In this document: piece after piece, positions 54,826-64,000 of the stretch
Position numbering within the stretch: the stretch's first letter is position 1
Layout of the letters: every line of letters starts with the position of its first letter
Source: Maniola hyperantus
Taxonomy: Eukaryota; Arthropoda; Insecta; Lepidoptera; Nymphalidae
Assembly (NCBI RefSeq): GCF_902806685.2
Contig: NC_048555.1
Coordinates: forward strand, 10,726,001 to 10,790,000
Reading direction: 5' to 3'
Length of the DNA: 64,000 bases
Made by a program: the position numbers and the translations under genes
Notes under the pieces: generated by a model
The model's input: the letters and a program-made list of their open reading frames with translations, nothing else
Told to the model about the DNA's origin: nothing
Databases searched by the model: none

Positions 54826-54980
54826 GCGGCAAAAAGTAATGTACATCGGCCAATAGAATGTCATTTCGGCTTTGTAGAGCGTTATCTCTGTCACTCATAT
54901 CTATATGACGTTTTATCGGTCTCAACGACAGAGACAACGCTCTAAAAATCTGCTATCCCTTCTAAAGGTCATCATTCATT
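54826..54980. mobile_element. F3 MITE, right end diverged
   Basis: 'cagtacgcggcaaaaagtaa' then 'gaatgtcatttcggctttgt'. The right end breaks off at 'cttctaaaggtcatc'. Confidence 0.7.
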
Positions 54981-55594
54981 CAAAGGATATCAATATCTTA
55001 CAAATTGAAGACGACAATCATATTTTAGTTTCTCCTTTAGTACGATTATAGAGTATATATTAGTCTATTTTATTAGTATATTGGTATTATACATATTATT
55101 TAATACATGTATTAGTGGTTTATGTATTAGTATGTATCAGTTATTTGAATGTATGTTTATTAGTATATTACACACCACCTGCAGTCTAATTTTCCTTATA
55201 CTTTCCAATCTTTAAGGTTGCCTGGTAGAGATCGCTAATTAGCGATAAGGCCGCCTTTCGTATCTTCCTTCTGTCTGTGTTTTTTATTCTTTAATGTAAT
55301 CCTTCTTGTGGTTGTGCAAATAAATTGTATTTATTATTACCCACCCCAGCTTCACACGGGTAGCTTTTTACATTTTTCGTAAGGATCTCTAATATTTTTG
55401 AAATAAAATACATGAATATCACTCAGGAACAATGTAGCTGTCTACTGGTGAAAGAATTTTCAAAATCGGTTTAGTACCTAGTTCCAGAGATTACTCTCTA
55501 CAAATAAACTTACAAACTTTACCTCTTTATAATATTAGTAACTAGATGGTGCCCGCGATTTCGTCCGCGTCGATTTATGTTTTTAAAAATCACT

Positions 55595-55680
55595 TCCAAA
55601 ATTGCCCCTGCCAGGAATTGAACCCGGCACCCCCCACTTATATGAGACCACAGCACACCACTGCGCCAGGGAGATTGTCT
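55595..55680 (-). repeat. SINE S2 head, reverse
   Basis: 'cctgccaggaattgaacccg' to 'actgcgccagggagattgtc'; head only, following an R3 stub at 55545-55590. Confidence 0.75.
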
Positions 55681-56163
55681 TTTCTTTCAAATTTTACTAA
55701 CTGACTTCTTTTTGCAACCAACATGCAATGCACCTTTTAGGCAAACGCTTAGGCCACATCATCACTTCCCATCAGGTGAAATCGTGGTCAAGCGTGCGCC
55801 TTTAATGTATAAAAAAAATTACACCTTTTAGGCACGGAACCCAGATACACCACGCACTTCTATCACGTACTAAAATCTAGATACGCACGATGCATGCGAA
55901 ATTGCTAGAGTCATTGTCAAGTCGTTGACCTTATAACTGGTTTGCATCGACAAACTTAAACGGTTCTCATTGATACATTATAGCCCTTAACACAACTGAA
56001 TAGAGTTTTAGAGACTGCATCATGTTGTTTGTCGGTAAAATTGTTGTGCATAACTTGATAGTAGGAATCGTCAACATCAGAACTAAATAAAGATAAGTAT
56101 ACATAATTATTTCCTTCGAATTGCTGCAAACCAAACCAATATAGCCAAACACTGTGTATAAAA

Positions 56164-56540
56164 AACCGGTCAAGTGCGAGTCAGGCTCGCGCAACTAGGG
56201 TTCCGTACCTACTACAGTCGTATTTTTTCGACATTTTGCACGATAATTCAAAAACTATGATGCATAAAAATAAATAAAAATCTGTTTAAGAATGCCAGGT
56301 CAAGCCCTTTCATATGATAACCCACTTGATATAGTTATCTTACTTCGAAAATTGAAAATATATCTACTAATTTTTAGTTCATGACTTTTCCCCTAATATC
56401 TGCTATAAGACCTACCTGCCAAATTTCATGATTGTAGGTCAACAACCCTGTAGGTTTCTTGACAGACCGACAGACAGACAGACAACAAAGTGATCCTATA
56501 AGGGTTCCGTTTTTCCTTTTGAGGTACAGAACCCTAAAAA
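56164..56540. repeat. R1 repeat
   Basis: 'ccggtcaagtgcgagtcagg' to 'gaggtacagaaccctaaaaa', with a small internal deletion after 'agttcatgac'. Confidence 0.85.
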
Positions 56541-56747
56541 TAATGCGGTTTTTAAATTAAGTACATATGTACTTTAGTTTTATTTACGAACATAATATTT
56601 CATGCGAGCCTGTACATATCTTGGGATGTGTATATCAATGGTCGTCAATAAATGAGTAAGTTTCCTGAGTGTTCCGCTGTCGAGGAATTGGTTATTGTTT
56701 GAATAGAAGCCCTTTCTCTTTTGTTCTTTATGTAGATATCTTACATA

Positions 56748-56936
56748 CTACAGCACGCGGCCGAAAGTAATGTACATCGACCTTTAGAAGGAGATACTTA
56801 TAGCAGATTTGTAGAGCGTTGTCCCTGGCGTTGAGTCCGACAAAACGTCAAATAGGTATGAGTGACAGAGACAACGCTCTACAAAGCCGAAATGTCATTC
56901 TAGGTCGATGTACAATATCTCTTGCCGGCTACTGTG
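56748..56936. mobile_element. F3 MITE, full
   Basis: 'agcacgcggccgaaagtaat' with inverse 'ggtcgatgtacaatatctct' and 'gccggctactgtg'. The interior is a near-palindrome around 'gagcgttgtccctgg' and 'gacaacgctctac'. It lies 18 bp downstream (minus strand) of the exon at 56954-57078. Confidence 0.8.
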
Positions 56937-56953
56937 ATACAGCTTTAATTTAC

Positions 56954-57078
56954 CTGAGTATAGGCGGCATGTCATCAAGGGCCCGAAGGGGGTGTGTCGG
57001 CGCGGGCGGCGCGAGGGGGGCGCCTGGACCCGCGCCGCACGCGCTGCCCCCCGCCTCGCTCTCGCGGCGCCCTCCACC
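56954..57078 (-). CDS. Unrecognised gene, GC-rich exon
   Basis: Minus-strand acceptor 'gtgttgttccag' and donor CAG|GTAAAT. Of three frames only one continues in phase into the next exon: GGGRRESEAGGSACGAGPGA, PLAPPAPTHPLRALDDMPPI, L(R). Phase 0 in, phase 2 out, giving 'DDMPPILRSNPLY' across the junction. Gly/Pro/Ala-rich, probably disordered. The start of the protein lies upstream, possibly at 58511. The acceptor is bordered by the (CAT)n array at 57104-57388. Confidence 0.75.
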
Positions 57079-57103
57079 CTGGAACAACACTCATCATCAG
57101 CAC

Positions 57104-57388
<285 letters not shown>

Positions 57389-57655
57389 AAAAACATCACT
57401 ATTCACTAGGTACCCATATTACCGCCACGGCCTCGGGGGCGTACGGACTAACCAGTGCTCCAACAACTCCACCCATCCCAACGTCATCCTAAGCCGTGGT
57501 CCGAGCCTCACAGGAGGCGCCCTTAGGTGGACGTTGCCCCCCGACCTCTCGAATTATTTCTTCGAGCCCTAGGGCTCACCCCCAGGCGGAGCTTCGCGCT
57601 CGCCAACCTCCCCGGTGACGCTGTAGCGGCCAGTAGGGCCTACGCAGCATAGTCA
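57389..57655 (-). mobile_element. Probable non-LTR element 3' end with (ATG)n tail
   Basis: GC-rich block read on the minus strand ('gaggccgtggcggtaatatg' near its end) that runs into 'tttttatgatgatgatg' and the microsatellite. LINE tails of this kind are common here (16440, 35630). A 5'-truncated copy inserted just upstream of the acceptor is the simplest reading (inference). Confidence 0.45.
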
Positions 57656-57659
57656 ATTC

Positions 57660-57885
57660 AAAACAACACAAACACACATTATAAATGCGATGTATTTGTT
57701 AGTTGGTTTGTCTTTCAATCCCGTCGCAACGGGATCGCACAACGCGCGTCGCGATTCCGTTGCGCGGATCAGTGATTTTTTTATGGAGTTTTAAAGCTGG
57801 GGAGTGACGTAGGTTACTTTTTAGTTTTTATCCTGGAAATCAACGATTTCCCAATGGATTTTTTAATAACGTAAATCAGCTAGTG
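57660..57885 (-). repeat. R3 variant, reverse
   Basis: 'cacattataaatgcgatgta' with 'gtttgtctttcaatcccgtc' and 'gatttcccaatggattttt'. Confidence 0.7.
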
Positions 57886-57894
57886 TTAAAATAC

Positions 57895-58140
57895 CACGGC
57901 CCTCTTGGAGTTCAAATTGGATATTATTTTCGTAATCGGCACCCCTAAAAACCTATTTCGAATTTTCCAAAAATAACCTTGAATTTCAGATAGGTACCTA
58001 CATCATTTTCATAATCGGCACCCCGAAAACCCTCTGAAATGAGTCCCATAGGTATTGATTTCTCAAAAAATACAACAATAACACAACGGCCATCTTGTTT
58101 CCTAAAATCGACATCATTTTCAAAATCAGCACTAAAACAA
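57895..58140. repeat. Degenerate direct repeats, 'ttttcataatcggcacccc'
   Basis: 'attattttcgtaatcggcac', 'atcattttcataatcggcac' and 'atcattttcaaaatcagcac' occur at about 57924, 58002 and 58110, with similar sequence following each. Confidence 0.6.
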
Positions 58141-58359
58141 AGCATTTGCCACTTAGATAATATAATTTTTCTTTACAAAATAAAACAAAACTGTAACACA
58201 AAAATAATACATTACCTAGGTAATTAAAACTTAATTGAGCGAGCATTGAACATAATTACACCAAGCGCTATCTATTTTCCTTGTTCTTTATCAACACTAT
58301 TAAAATGCCTAAATAGAGTAAATAAACATGAAATTATTCAAATAAAGTATTCAAGTTAC

Positions 58360-58511
58360 TCGATAAGATCTGCAGCACACAAAGCATTCTTGCCATTTCT
58401 TGGATGCGCCGGCGCAGAATTATGTAACGAATTGCTTATTAGTTCACTTGTGTGGCCGTCTTCGCTATTAAACATGATATTTGAATCGTAACCATGCACT
58501 TTCGATGACAT
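58360..58511 (-). CDS. Possible first coding exon of the unrecognised gene
   Basis: ATG on the minus strand at 58511 opens a 51-codon frame: MSSKVHGYDSNIMFNSEDGH, TSELISNSLHNSAPAHPRNG, KNALCAADLIE, with a GT donor (GA|GTAACT) just before the stop TAA at 58356. The composition looks like protein and not like repeat. Phase 2 out does not match the phase-0 entry of the exon at 57078, so either an exon between them is missed, another donor is used, or it is unrelated. Confidence 0.4.
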
Positions 58512-58790
58512 TTCTTCATACAATAATATCGAATAATATTGCTGTGCCTAATATTATGTACTTAGTCTCTTTTTACTGGGAGGTAGGTATACTCATTAGG
58601 TAGGTACTACGTAGTTGTTAATCACAGTAAGCCTACCTAATGTGCTTATGTAAACAAGTCGTAATTTACAAAAAAATGACGGCTGCCCTGCCAAAAGACG
58701 AACTAAAAAGTTAAAATTTTCACAATTGAATATTACACCGTACCTACATCTACTCATGTGGTACAGCCGCTATTTACCTACTTAGAATTA

Positions 58791-59207
58791 AAAAAAACCG
58801 GCCAAGTGCGAGTCAGGCTCGCGCAATGAGGGTTCCGTACTACAGTCGTATTTTTCGACATTTTGCACGATAATTCAAAAACTATGATGCATAAAAATAA
58901 ATAAAAATCTGTTTTAGAATGTACAGGTGAAGACCTTTCATATGATACCCCACTTGATATAGTCACTCATTTCGAAAGTTGAAAATACTAATTATTAGTT
59001 CATGACCACAACTTAATTTTTTTTTGTGTGATCCAACCCTAAATTCACGTTTTCAGATTTTTCTCCAAATATCAGCTATAAGATCTACCTACCTGCCAAA
59101 TTTCATGATTCTAGGTCAACGGGAAGTACCCTGTGTGTATTCTTGACAGACAACAAAGTGATCCTATAAGGGTTCCGTTTTTCCTTTTGAGGTATGGAAC
59201 CCTAAAA
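58791..59207. repeat. R1 repeat, full unit
   Basis: 'ccggccaagtgcgagtcagg' to 'ggtatggaaccctaaaaaa'. Confidence 0.85.
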
Positions 59208-59510
59208 AATTATAGCCATTATCACTCGGGATTAAACTACCGATACCCCATGCATGCCCCACACATCCAGATCTGTTAGGGCAATTAGAACTTATGGTGG
59301 GATAAAGAAACTCACCAAAATGAACCCTGAAAACATTACACTCCTTATTTGAACAATCGTGTAAAAACTGCATCAAAATAGGTCCAGTAGTTTTTGCAGG
59401 AATGCGGTAACAAACAGCTATTTTGTGACATAAATGTCATGTAGTTAAAGTATGTTTACGTTACATAACTGAGATAACTGCAATAATGTCACCGCAAACA
59501 CCGATGTATA

Positions 59511-59670
59511 AGTACAAGACAGGTCGAGATGGCAATCGGGGTATGAGATGGGTGGACGCCCCGTACACCCGCACGTAGCTCGCGCTCGCCCGCACCGGTT
59601 TAGCGCGGGAACTGAGCGGGTGTGCGGGGCGTTCCGTCCCTGATTGCCATCTCGACCGGTCGCGTACTAT
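59511..59670. mobile_element. F1 foldback MITE
   Basis: 'agtacaagacaggtcgagat' with inverse 'ccatctcgaccggtcgcgta'; complete core. Confidence 0.85.
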
Positions 59671-59799
59671 ACCTACCACCCCCTTTTCTGTAGAGTTAAC
59701 ACGATGTTACGTCTACGCGCTAACAGATTAATATTAGCACCCACAAATTGCTAATGGCTATACAAATATTTTGCGTGAGTAATTTATTTCTTTTGATAA

Positions 59800-60027
59800 A
59801 TGAAATGGGACTGGGCAGGTCATGTGTGCCGTATGCCAGATGAGTTATGGGCAAAATCTGCTTCTTTTTGGACGCCCCAGAATCGTCAACGCCAGCGTGG
59901 TCGGCCGAGGCGACGTTGGCGTGATGAATTAGATTTTACAGTTACGTGGCCTGAAGAGGCACGAAATAGAAAATTGTGGAAGGATCGGAGGGAGGCCTTT
60001 GCCCAGACGTGGGACAGCACAGGCTGA
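59800..60027 (+). pseudogene. RTE-type LINE C-terminus, 75 codons open
   Basis: Reads MKWDWAGHVCRMPDELWAKS, then 'FWTPQNRQRQRGRPRRRWRD', ELDFTVTWPEEARNRKLWKD, RREAFAQTWDSTG stop. 'KW.WAGHV.R', 'RGRPR.RW.D' and the final 'AQTW' are the C-terminal pattern of RTE-like LINE proteins. 5'-truncated but without a stop, so young. A short 'ttagattagattagat' tail follows. Confidence 0.85.
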
Positions 60028-60114
60028 TTTAGATTAGATTAGATTAGAGTAATTTATTTCTTTTACTCATACGTAAGTATGAATCTACGTAATATACTTA
60101 CCTATGCGTTAGAT

Positions 60115-60365
60115 TTATTTTATTTTATTACAAGTTAGCCCTGGACTGCAACCTCACCTGGTGGTAAGTAATCACTAATGACTTCCTCTAAGATGGTAGT
60201 GGACTAACTTGGAAGGGGTGTGGTGGTTTTTGTTACACCCATATCCCTTATCGGTTTTTACAGTGACACGATGTCACACAACAAAGGCACGGCTTTGCCG
60301 GTAGAGTGGTAGCGCTGGTACCTAACTAGCCACAGCCGCAGCCGCCCATCAGATAAATATCAAAT
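60115..60365 (-). repeat. SINE S2, reverse
   Basis: 'caagttagccctggactgca' to 'caaaggcacggctttgccgg', with changes in the body. Confidence 0.8.
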
Positions 60366-60391
60366 TTTATAAAGCAATAGAAACATCCATA

Positions 60392-60650
60392 CTAAATAAT
60401 ATAAATGCGAAAGTGTGTGGTGTGGCATAGCGTGGTATAGCCATATATAGCCCTTAGATATAGTGTAGCATAGACCTTTAGTAATATACCTACTTAACTT
60501 AGTTAAAAGACGAAATAACGTGTTTTGTTTACAATACTACCCCTTACTTTCAAGTGTGTCTGTATGTCTGTCTGTCAGTCTGTCAGCTAGCTTTTCACGG
60601 TTTAACAGTTTAACCGATTTTGATAAAATTTGGTACTGAGTTAGCTTACA
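60392..60650 (-). repeat. R3 repeat with insertion
   Basis: 'aatataaatgcgaaagtgtg' then an unrelated 130 bp, then 'gtgtctgtatgtctgtctgt' and 'gctagcttttcacggtttaa'. Confidence 0.7.
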
Positions 60651-60654
60651 TCAA

Positions 60655-62180
60655 TTTCAATTTCAATTTTCATTTATTGCATTTCCATAAACTTTTGGAT
60701 ACCCAGTTTTGGTGTCGCAATTTGGTCCTTAGACCTTAGTAGGGAGACCGATAATTATTATTTATTTTTATGTTCGTCGTTTAGGAAATCATTAACGGAA
60801 TAGTATCCCTTTTCTAATAAAAAGTTTTTTAATATTTTGTTGAATTTATTTTCATTGTTTATGTTACGAATTTTGTCTGGTAAATTATTATATATCTTTA
60901 TAGACATCAGTGGCGAGGGGTGAAAATCTGAAAAAGGGAAGCCGGCGCAACAAAAAAAAGTTCTTACCTAAAAAAATATCAGCTCCACACCACCGTCACC
61001 GATTCACCATTTATTTTGTAAAAGCACTGGTATTTTCAAAATCTTTGTGACTTTGAAAAAAGCCTTTTTATGTTGCTGTGAGACACATCTGTGCTTGCTT
61101 GCTTTATTAAATACACACTTAACCCAAACCAAATCAAAAACTAAGTATACCTAACCATTTTAGTCTTTAGTTTCAGTCAAATTAAAAGATAATCATCAAA
61201 GAGATTCCAACACAATCGCTAACACATTAAAACAAATGTAATAAATAGAAAACAAGGCCAGAACAGTCATTTGTATTCGAAAGGAATATGCCTGTTATTT
61301 TTTACGAAATGAGCTAAAATCTAAACATCTACTTAATTATGTGAATTTAATGCCATTTCTTATGTTGAATTACCAAACTGAAACTAAATCAATATTAACT
61401 TACACTTATTAGAATTATTAATCACTAACCCCAATTTATTATACTTAAGTATATCAAAATAACATAATCACAAACTTTAAAATCAAGCGCGCATGATGCT
61501 TCACCTTCACGTAAACAAATATGTATCAAAGCGCCCTACAAAATACAAAATAGTAGTATGTACCTGTTGAAACAGTACTGTGAATACAATTTTAATTTGG
61601 AGGTGTAATACAGTAACCCGGCATGCAGCGGCTTATTCGTGTCAAATTTGTCTGACCTGTCAGAGCTACAAATTCGTATTTGCTACCGGGCCAAATTAAA
61701 TTGGTGGTTCTCGTCCGTAAAGCAAGACAGACGTTGTTCGCTTCCTAGGGAAATGAAAGAGATGGAATGCTAAGAAAGCGCTAAGGCATAACCCGATGTT
61801 TACCGGGTTGTTTGCGAGTTTACTATACTATTATATTAGCTTGTTTATAACTATGACTTGATGCATAGCATAGATTTTATTTGATGTTATTATAAATTTT
61901 TAGGCAAATAAATTTCGTACACAGTACGTAGCATGCATTTGGGCTTTGGCCTACATTTATGTCACTAAGTACTAGTAGTACCTAAGTACTTACGCTATAT
62001 GCCAATTCTGAAAGGGAAGCCGATGGGAATCGTGTTATATGGACATTTCGCCACTGATAGACATTACGTAGGGACTCGAGGTATGCAGTACCTACCAATT
62101 TTGATTGCGGAAGGTTTAATTTATTTGCATGTCTTTCGGGAAATCGACGGGATTTGATTTCTTTTTATGTGTATAAGTGT
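60655..62180 (-). pseudogene. LINE C-terminus split by a hAT element
   Basis: Removing 60908-62056 and one 8-bp duplication joins 'NLPQSKLVGTAYLESLRNVY' (62065 side) to 'KDIYNNLPDKIRNINNENKF' and 'LLEKGYYSVNDFLND'. A final stop and a tail with 'aatttcaatttcaatttt' follow near 60665. This is the C-terminus of another jockey-like LINE. Confidence 0.75.
60908..62056 (-). mobile_element. Non-autonomous hAT element, 1149 bp
   Basis: Ends 'cagtggcgag' and 'tcgccactg', 8-bp duplication 'atagacat' (60900-60907 and 62057-62064). Inverse copy of 18787-19937, differing by only a few substitutions and small indels by eye. Inserted in a LINE fragment. Confidence 0.92.
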
Positions 62181-62254
62181 ATATTTCTTTTTGCAAATTT
62201 TCATATTTCGAGGATATATATGGAAGGTAAGAATTTTTAATTTTTTGAAATGAG

Positions 62255-62360
62255 GTAGACATGACATCCCGGGGAAGGACATAGGTCGGAAAAATAAAGA
62301 GTACCTACGGGATTTAAGAAAACCTAAATCCACGCAGACGAAGTGGCGGGCATCATCTAG
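62255..62360 (-). repeat. R3 fragment
   Basis: 'catcccggggaaggacatag' to 'gaagtggcgggcatcatcta'. Confidence 0.75.
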
Positions 62361-62652
62361 TATACCTACTTTATTTTATTTCATATTTTACCAGAAGCAG
62401 GGTTTACGAAAACTCGAACTAATCAGAGCAATATTTTTTCAGTCTACACCTATATAGATATAATTCTCAAATTTCAGGTTCAATTAAAATGATTTCAATA
62501 TTTACCAAAGCGCCTGGACTTATTTGAACAATTAATTGGTTTAAGTTGAGCAAACATTACGTGCGAAATTGGATCATAATTAGATTATGTCATGGAGCCA
62601 TGACCTTGAAGGTCTTAATTAAGTAGGTGTTTATAATAAAGCTCAAGCAAGC

Positions 62653-62940
62653 TGTTATAGCCTAGTGCCTCCGCCTTCTAATCGGGGATTCAATCCCTGG
62701 CACGCACCTCTAACTTTTCGAAGTTGTATGCGTTTTAAGTAATTAAATATCACTTGCTTTAACGGTGAAGGAAGCCATCGTGAGGAAACCTGCATGCCTG
62801 AGAGTTCTCCATAATGTTCTCAAAGGTGTGTGAAGTCTACCAATCCGCACGTGGTAGACTATGGCCAAAAACCTTCTCACTCTGAGAAGAGACCCGTGCT
62901 CTGCAGTGAGCCAGCGATGGGTTGGTCATGATGATCATGA
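62653..62940 (+). repeat. SINE S1
   Basis: 'tgttatagcctagtgcctcc' with B box 'gattcaatccctggc', the usual body, and 'gtcatgatgatcatga' tail. Confidence 0.85.
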
Positions 62941-62984
62941 ATAAAGCTCATTTAGTGGATTGAAGACTTACTCATGACGTTAAA

Positions 62985-63110
62985 AAGGAGAGAAACTTTC
63001 TCAATTTTCCAACCTTTGTAGCACAGTTGCATTTTTGCTGTACCCAAGAGATTCTCAACATTCTTATACCCACATTTCAAAAGCTTCTAACTTTTTACAC
63101 AAGGTGTCCG
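62985..63110 (-). pseudogene. RTE-type LINE fragment, frameshifted
   Basis: On the minus strand 'KKLEAFEMWV' followed after a stop or frameshift by text resembling 'RMLRISW'. This is a conserved patch downstream of the RTE reverse transcriptase. Degenerate. Confidence 0.55.
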
Positions 63111-63434
63111 TAATCGTCCAGGTTTCCACACCTATACATAAGTAAAGTACACTAAGTACTTAATAGGTTAATAGTCTGAATAGCTTTAACATTTTCTGGG
63201 AGCACTTCAGCTTTGCGTAACTCAGTCGTAAACCATTAACTGGGTATCGATCCATCATCACAGCTATCATTACGGGCGTGATAATGATCGTTGCTCAACC
63301 TAACACCTTTTAGGCTAATGCAATTATCTACACAGATATCCATTGATGGATTGGATTGAGCGATTATTGTACTATGGGTACCTACCTACATCTATATCTG
63401 TCAGTGAAAGGTGCATGAACCTACATTATCTTAT

Positions 63435-63766
63435 TTTTAGGGTTCCGTACCTCAAAAGGAAAAAGGAACCCTCATAGGATCACTTTGTTGTCTGTCTGTC
63501 CGTCTTTCCGTCGTGTCTGTCAAGCAGGTCTTATAGCACAAGTAAAGGCAAAAATCCGAAAACCGCGAATTTGTGTTTACACAACAAACAACTCATTAGT
63601 TTTTTTTTCAATTTTCAAAGTATGATAATATATGCCAAATGGGTTCCATATGAAATGGCTTTACCTGTACATTCTTAAACAGATTTTTATGCTTATTAGT
63701 TTTTGTTATTTATCGTGCAAAATGTCCCTCGGTGTGCAAGTCTGAGTGCGGCACTTGGCCGGTATT
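63435..63766. repeat. R1 repeat
   Basis: 'tttttagggttccgtacctc' to 'gtgcggcacttggccggtat', with deletions. Confidence 0.8.
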
Positions 63767-64000
63767 TATAATGGGCTACTTGACTCATATCTAATTTCGT
63801 CCAATAAATCATTATTTATTATAGTATTTTGCTTAAGACAACGAAATATATCAATAACAATTATTAAAAACGCAGGATGGATATATAAATCCAATTTTAA
63901 AAAATACAGTTTTTATTTTTATTTGAAACGCAGAAAACGCTGTCAGCCATGATGTGACGTCATTAAATATGTAAACAAAGAAATGTCATCCCTATGTCAC
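63767..64000. other. No recognisable gene
   Basis: AT-rich. A 68-codon frame at 63746-63952 begins inside R1 and has no domain, so it is probably chance. Confidence 0.5.

Overview
This looks like nuclear DNA of a moth or butterfly (inference). It is AT-rich, its genes are split by long introns, and it is saturated with short dispersed repeats I associate with Lepidoptera: units carrying 'gcgacttcgtccgcgtgga', tRNA-derived SINEs, foldback MITEs, and LINE tails of the RTE/jockey type. Class assignments of repeats come from structure (terminal repeats, target-site duplications, ORF remnants) read by eye, not from a library search.

Three host genes are supported. (1) A partial Homer gene on the minus strand: one EVH1-domain exon (11294-11417) is cut by a 100-N assembly gap, and the following intron runs off the left edge. 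(2) A complete four-exon gene for 5-formyltetrahydrofolate cyclo-ligase (Mthfs) on the plus strand, CDS 13403-17245, 194 residues. (3) A minus-strand gene I do not recognise, with five phase-compatible exons between 57078 and 23279 and possibly a first exon at 58511-58360. It ends in an arginine-rich stretch followed by a C-terminal membrane helix, so it is probably tail-anchored. Genes 2 and 3 converge, with opposed poly(A) signals at about 17.48-17.52 kb.

Mobile DNA by region: 3.9-8.5 kb holds an apparently intact, recent Ty3/gypsy-type LTR retrotransposon (one gag-pol frame of 1287 residues, near-identical 230/231-bp LTRs, tRNA-Pro primer site) lying in the Homer intron. Several hAT-type non-autonomous elements have exact 8-bp target duplications: 2486-2799, 18787-19937, 24827-25326, 42858-43498 and 60908-62056. 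The two 1.15-kb copies are inverted to each other 41 kb apart. 53613-54504 is a miniature LTR element (TRIM) with identical 230-bp LTRs, inserted inside a SINE. Nested insertions are frequent (24.5-25.8, 29.3-29.8, 36.6-36.9, 41.5-42.0, 42.8-43.5 and 53.5-54.6 kb).

The most interesting structures are in the third gene. Just downstream of its penultimate exon lie three degenerate tandem copies of that exon's 3' part, each bounded by AG and GT and separated by 21-nt GT...AG spacers. A (CAT)n array of about 90 units sits some 25 bp from another exon's splice acceptor. Stretches not listed below are AT-rich intron or intergenic DNA in which I recognise nothing.
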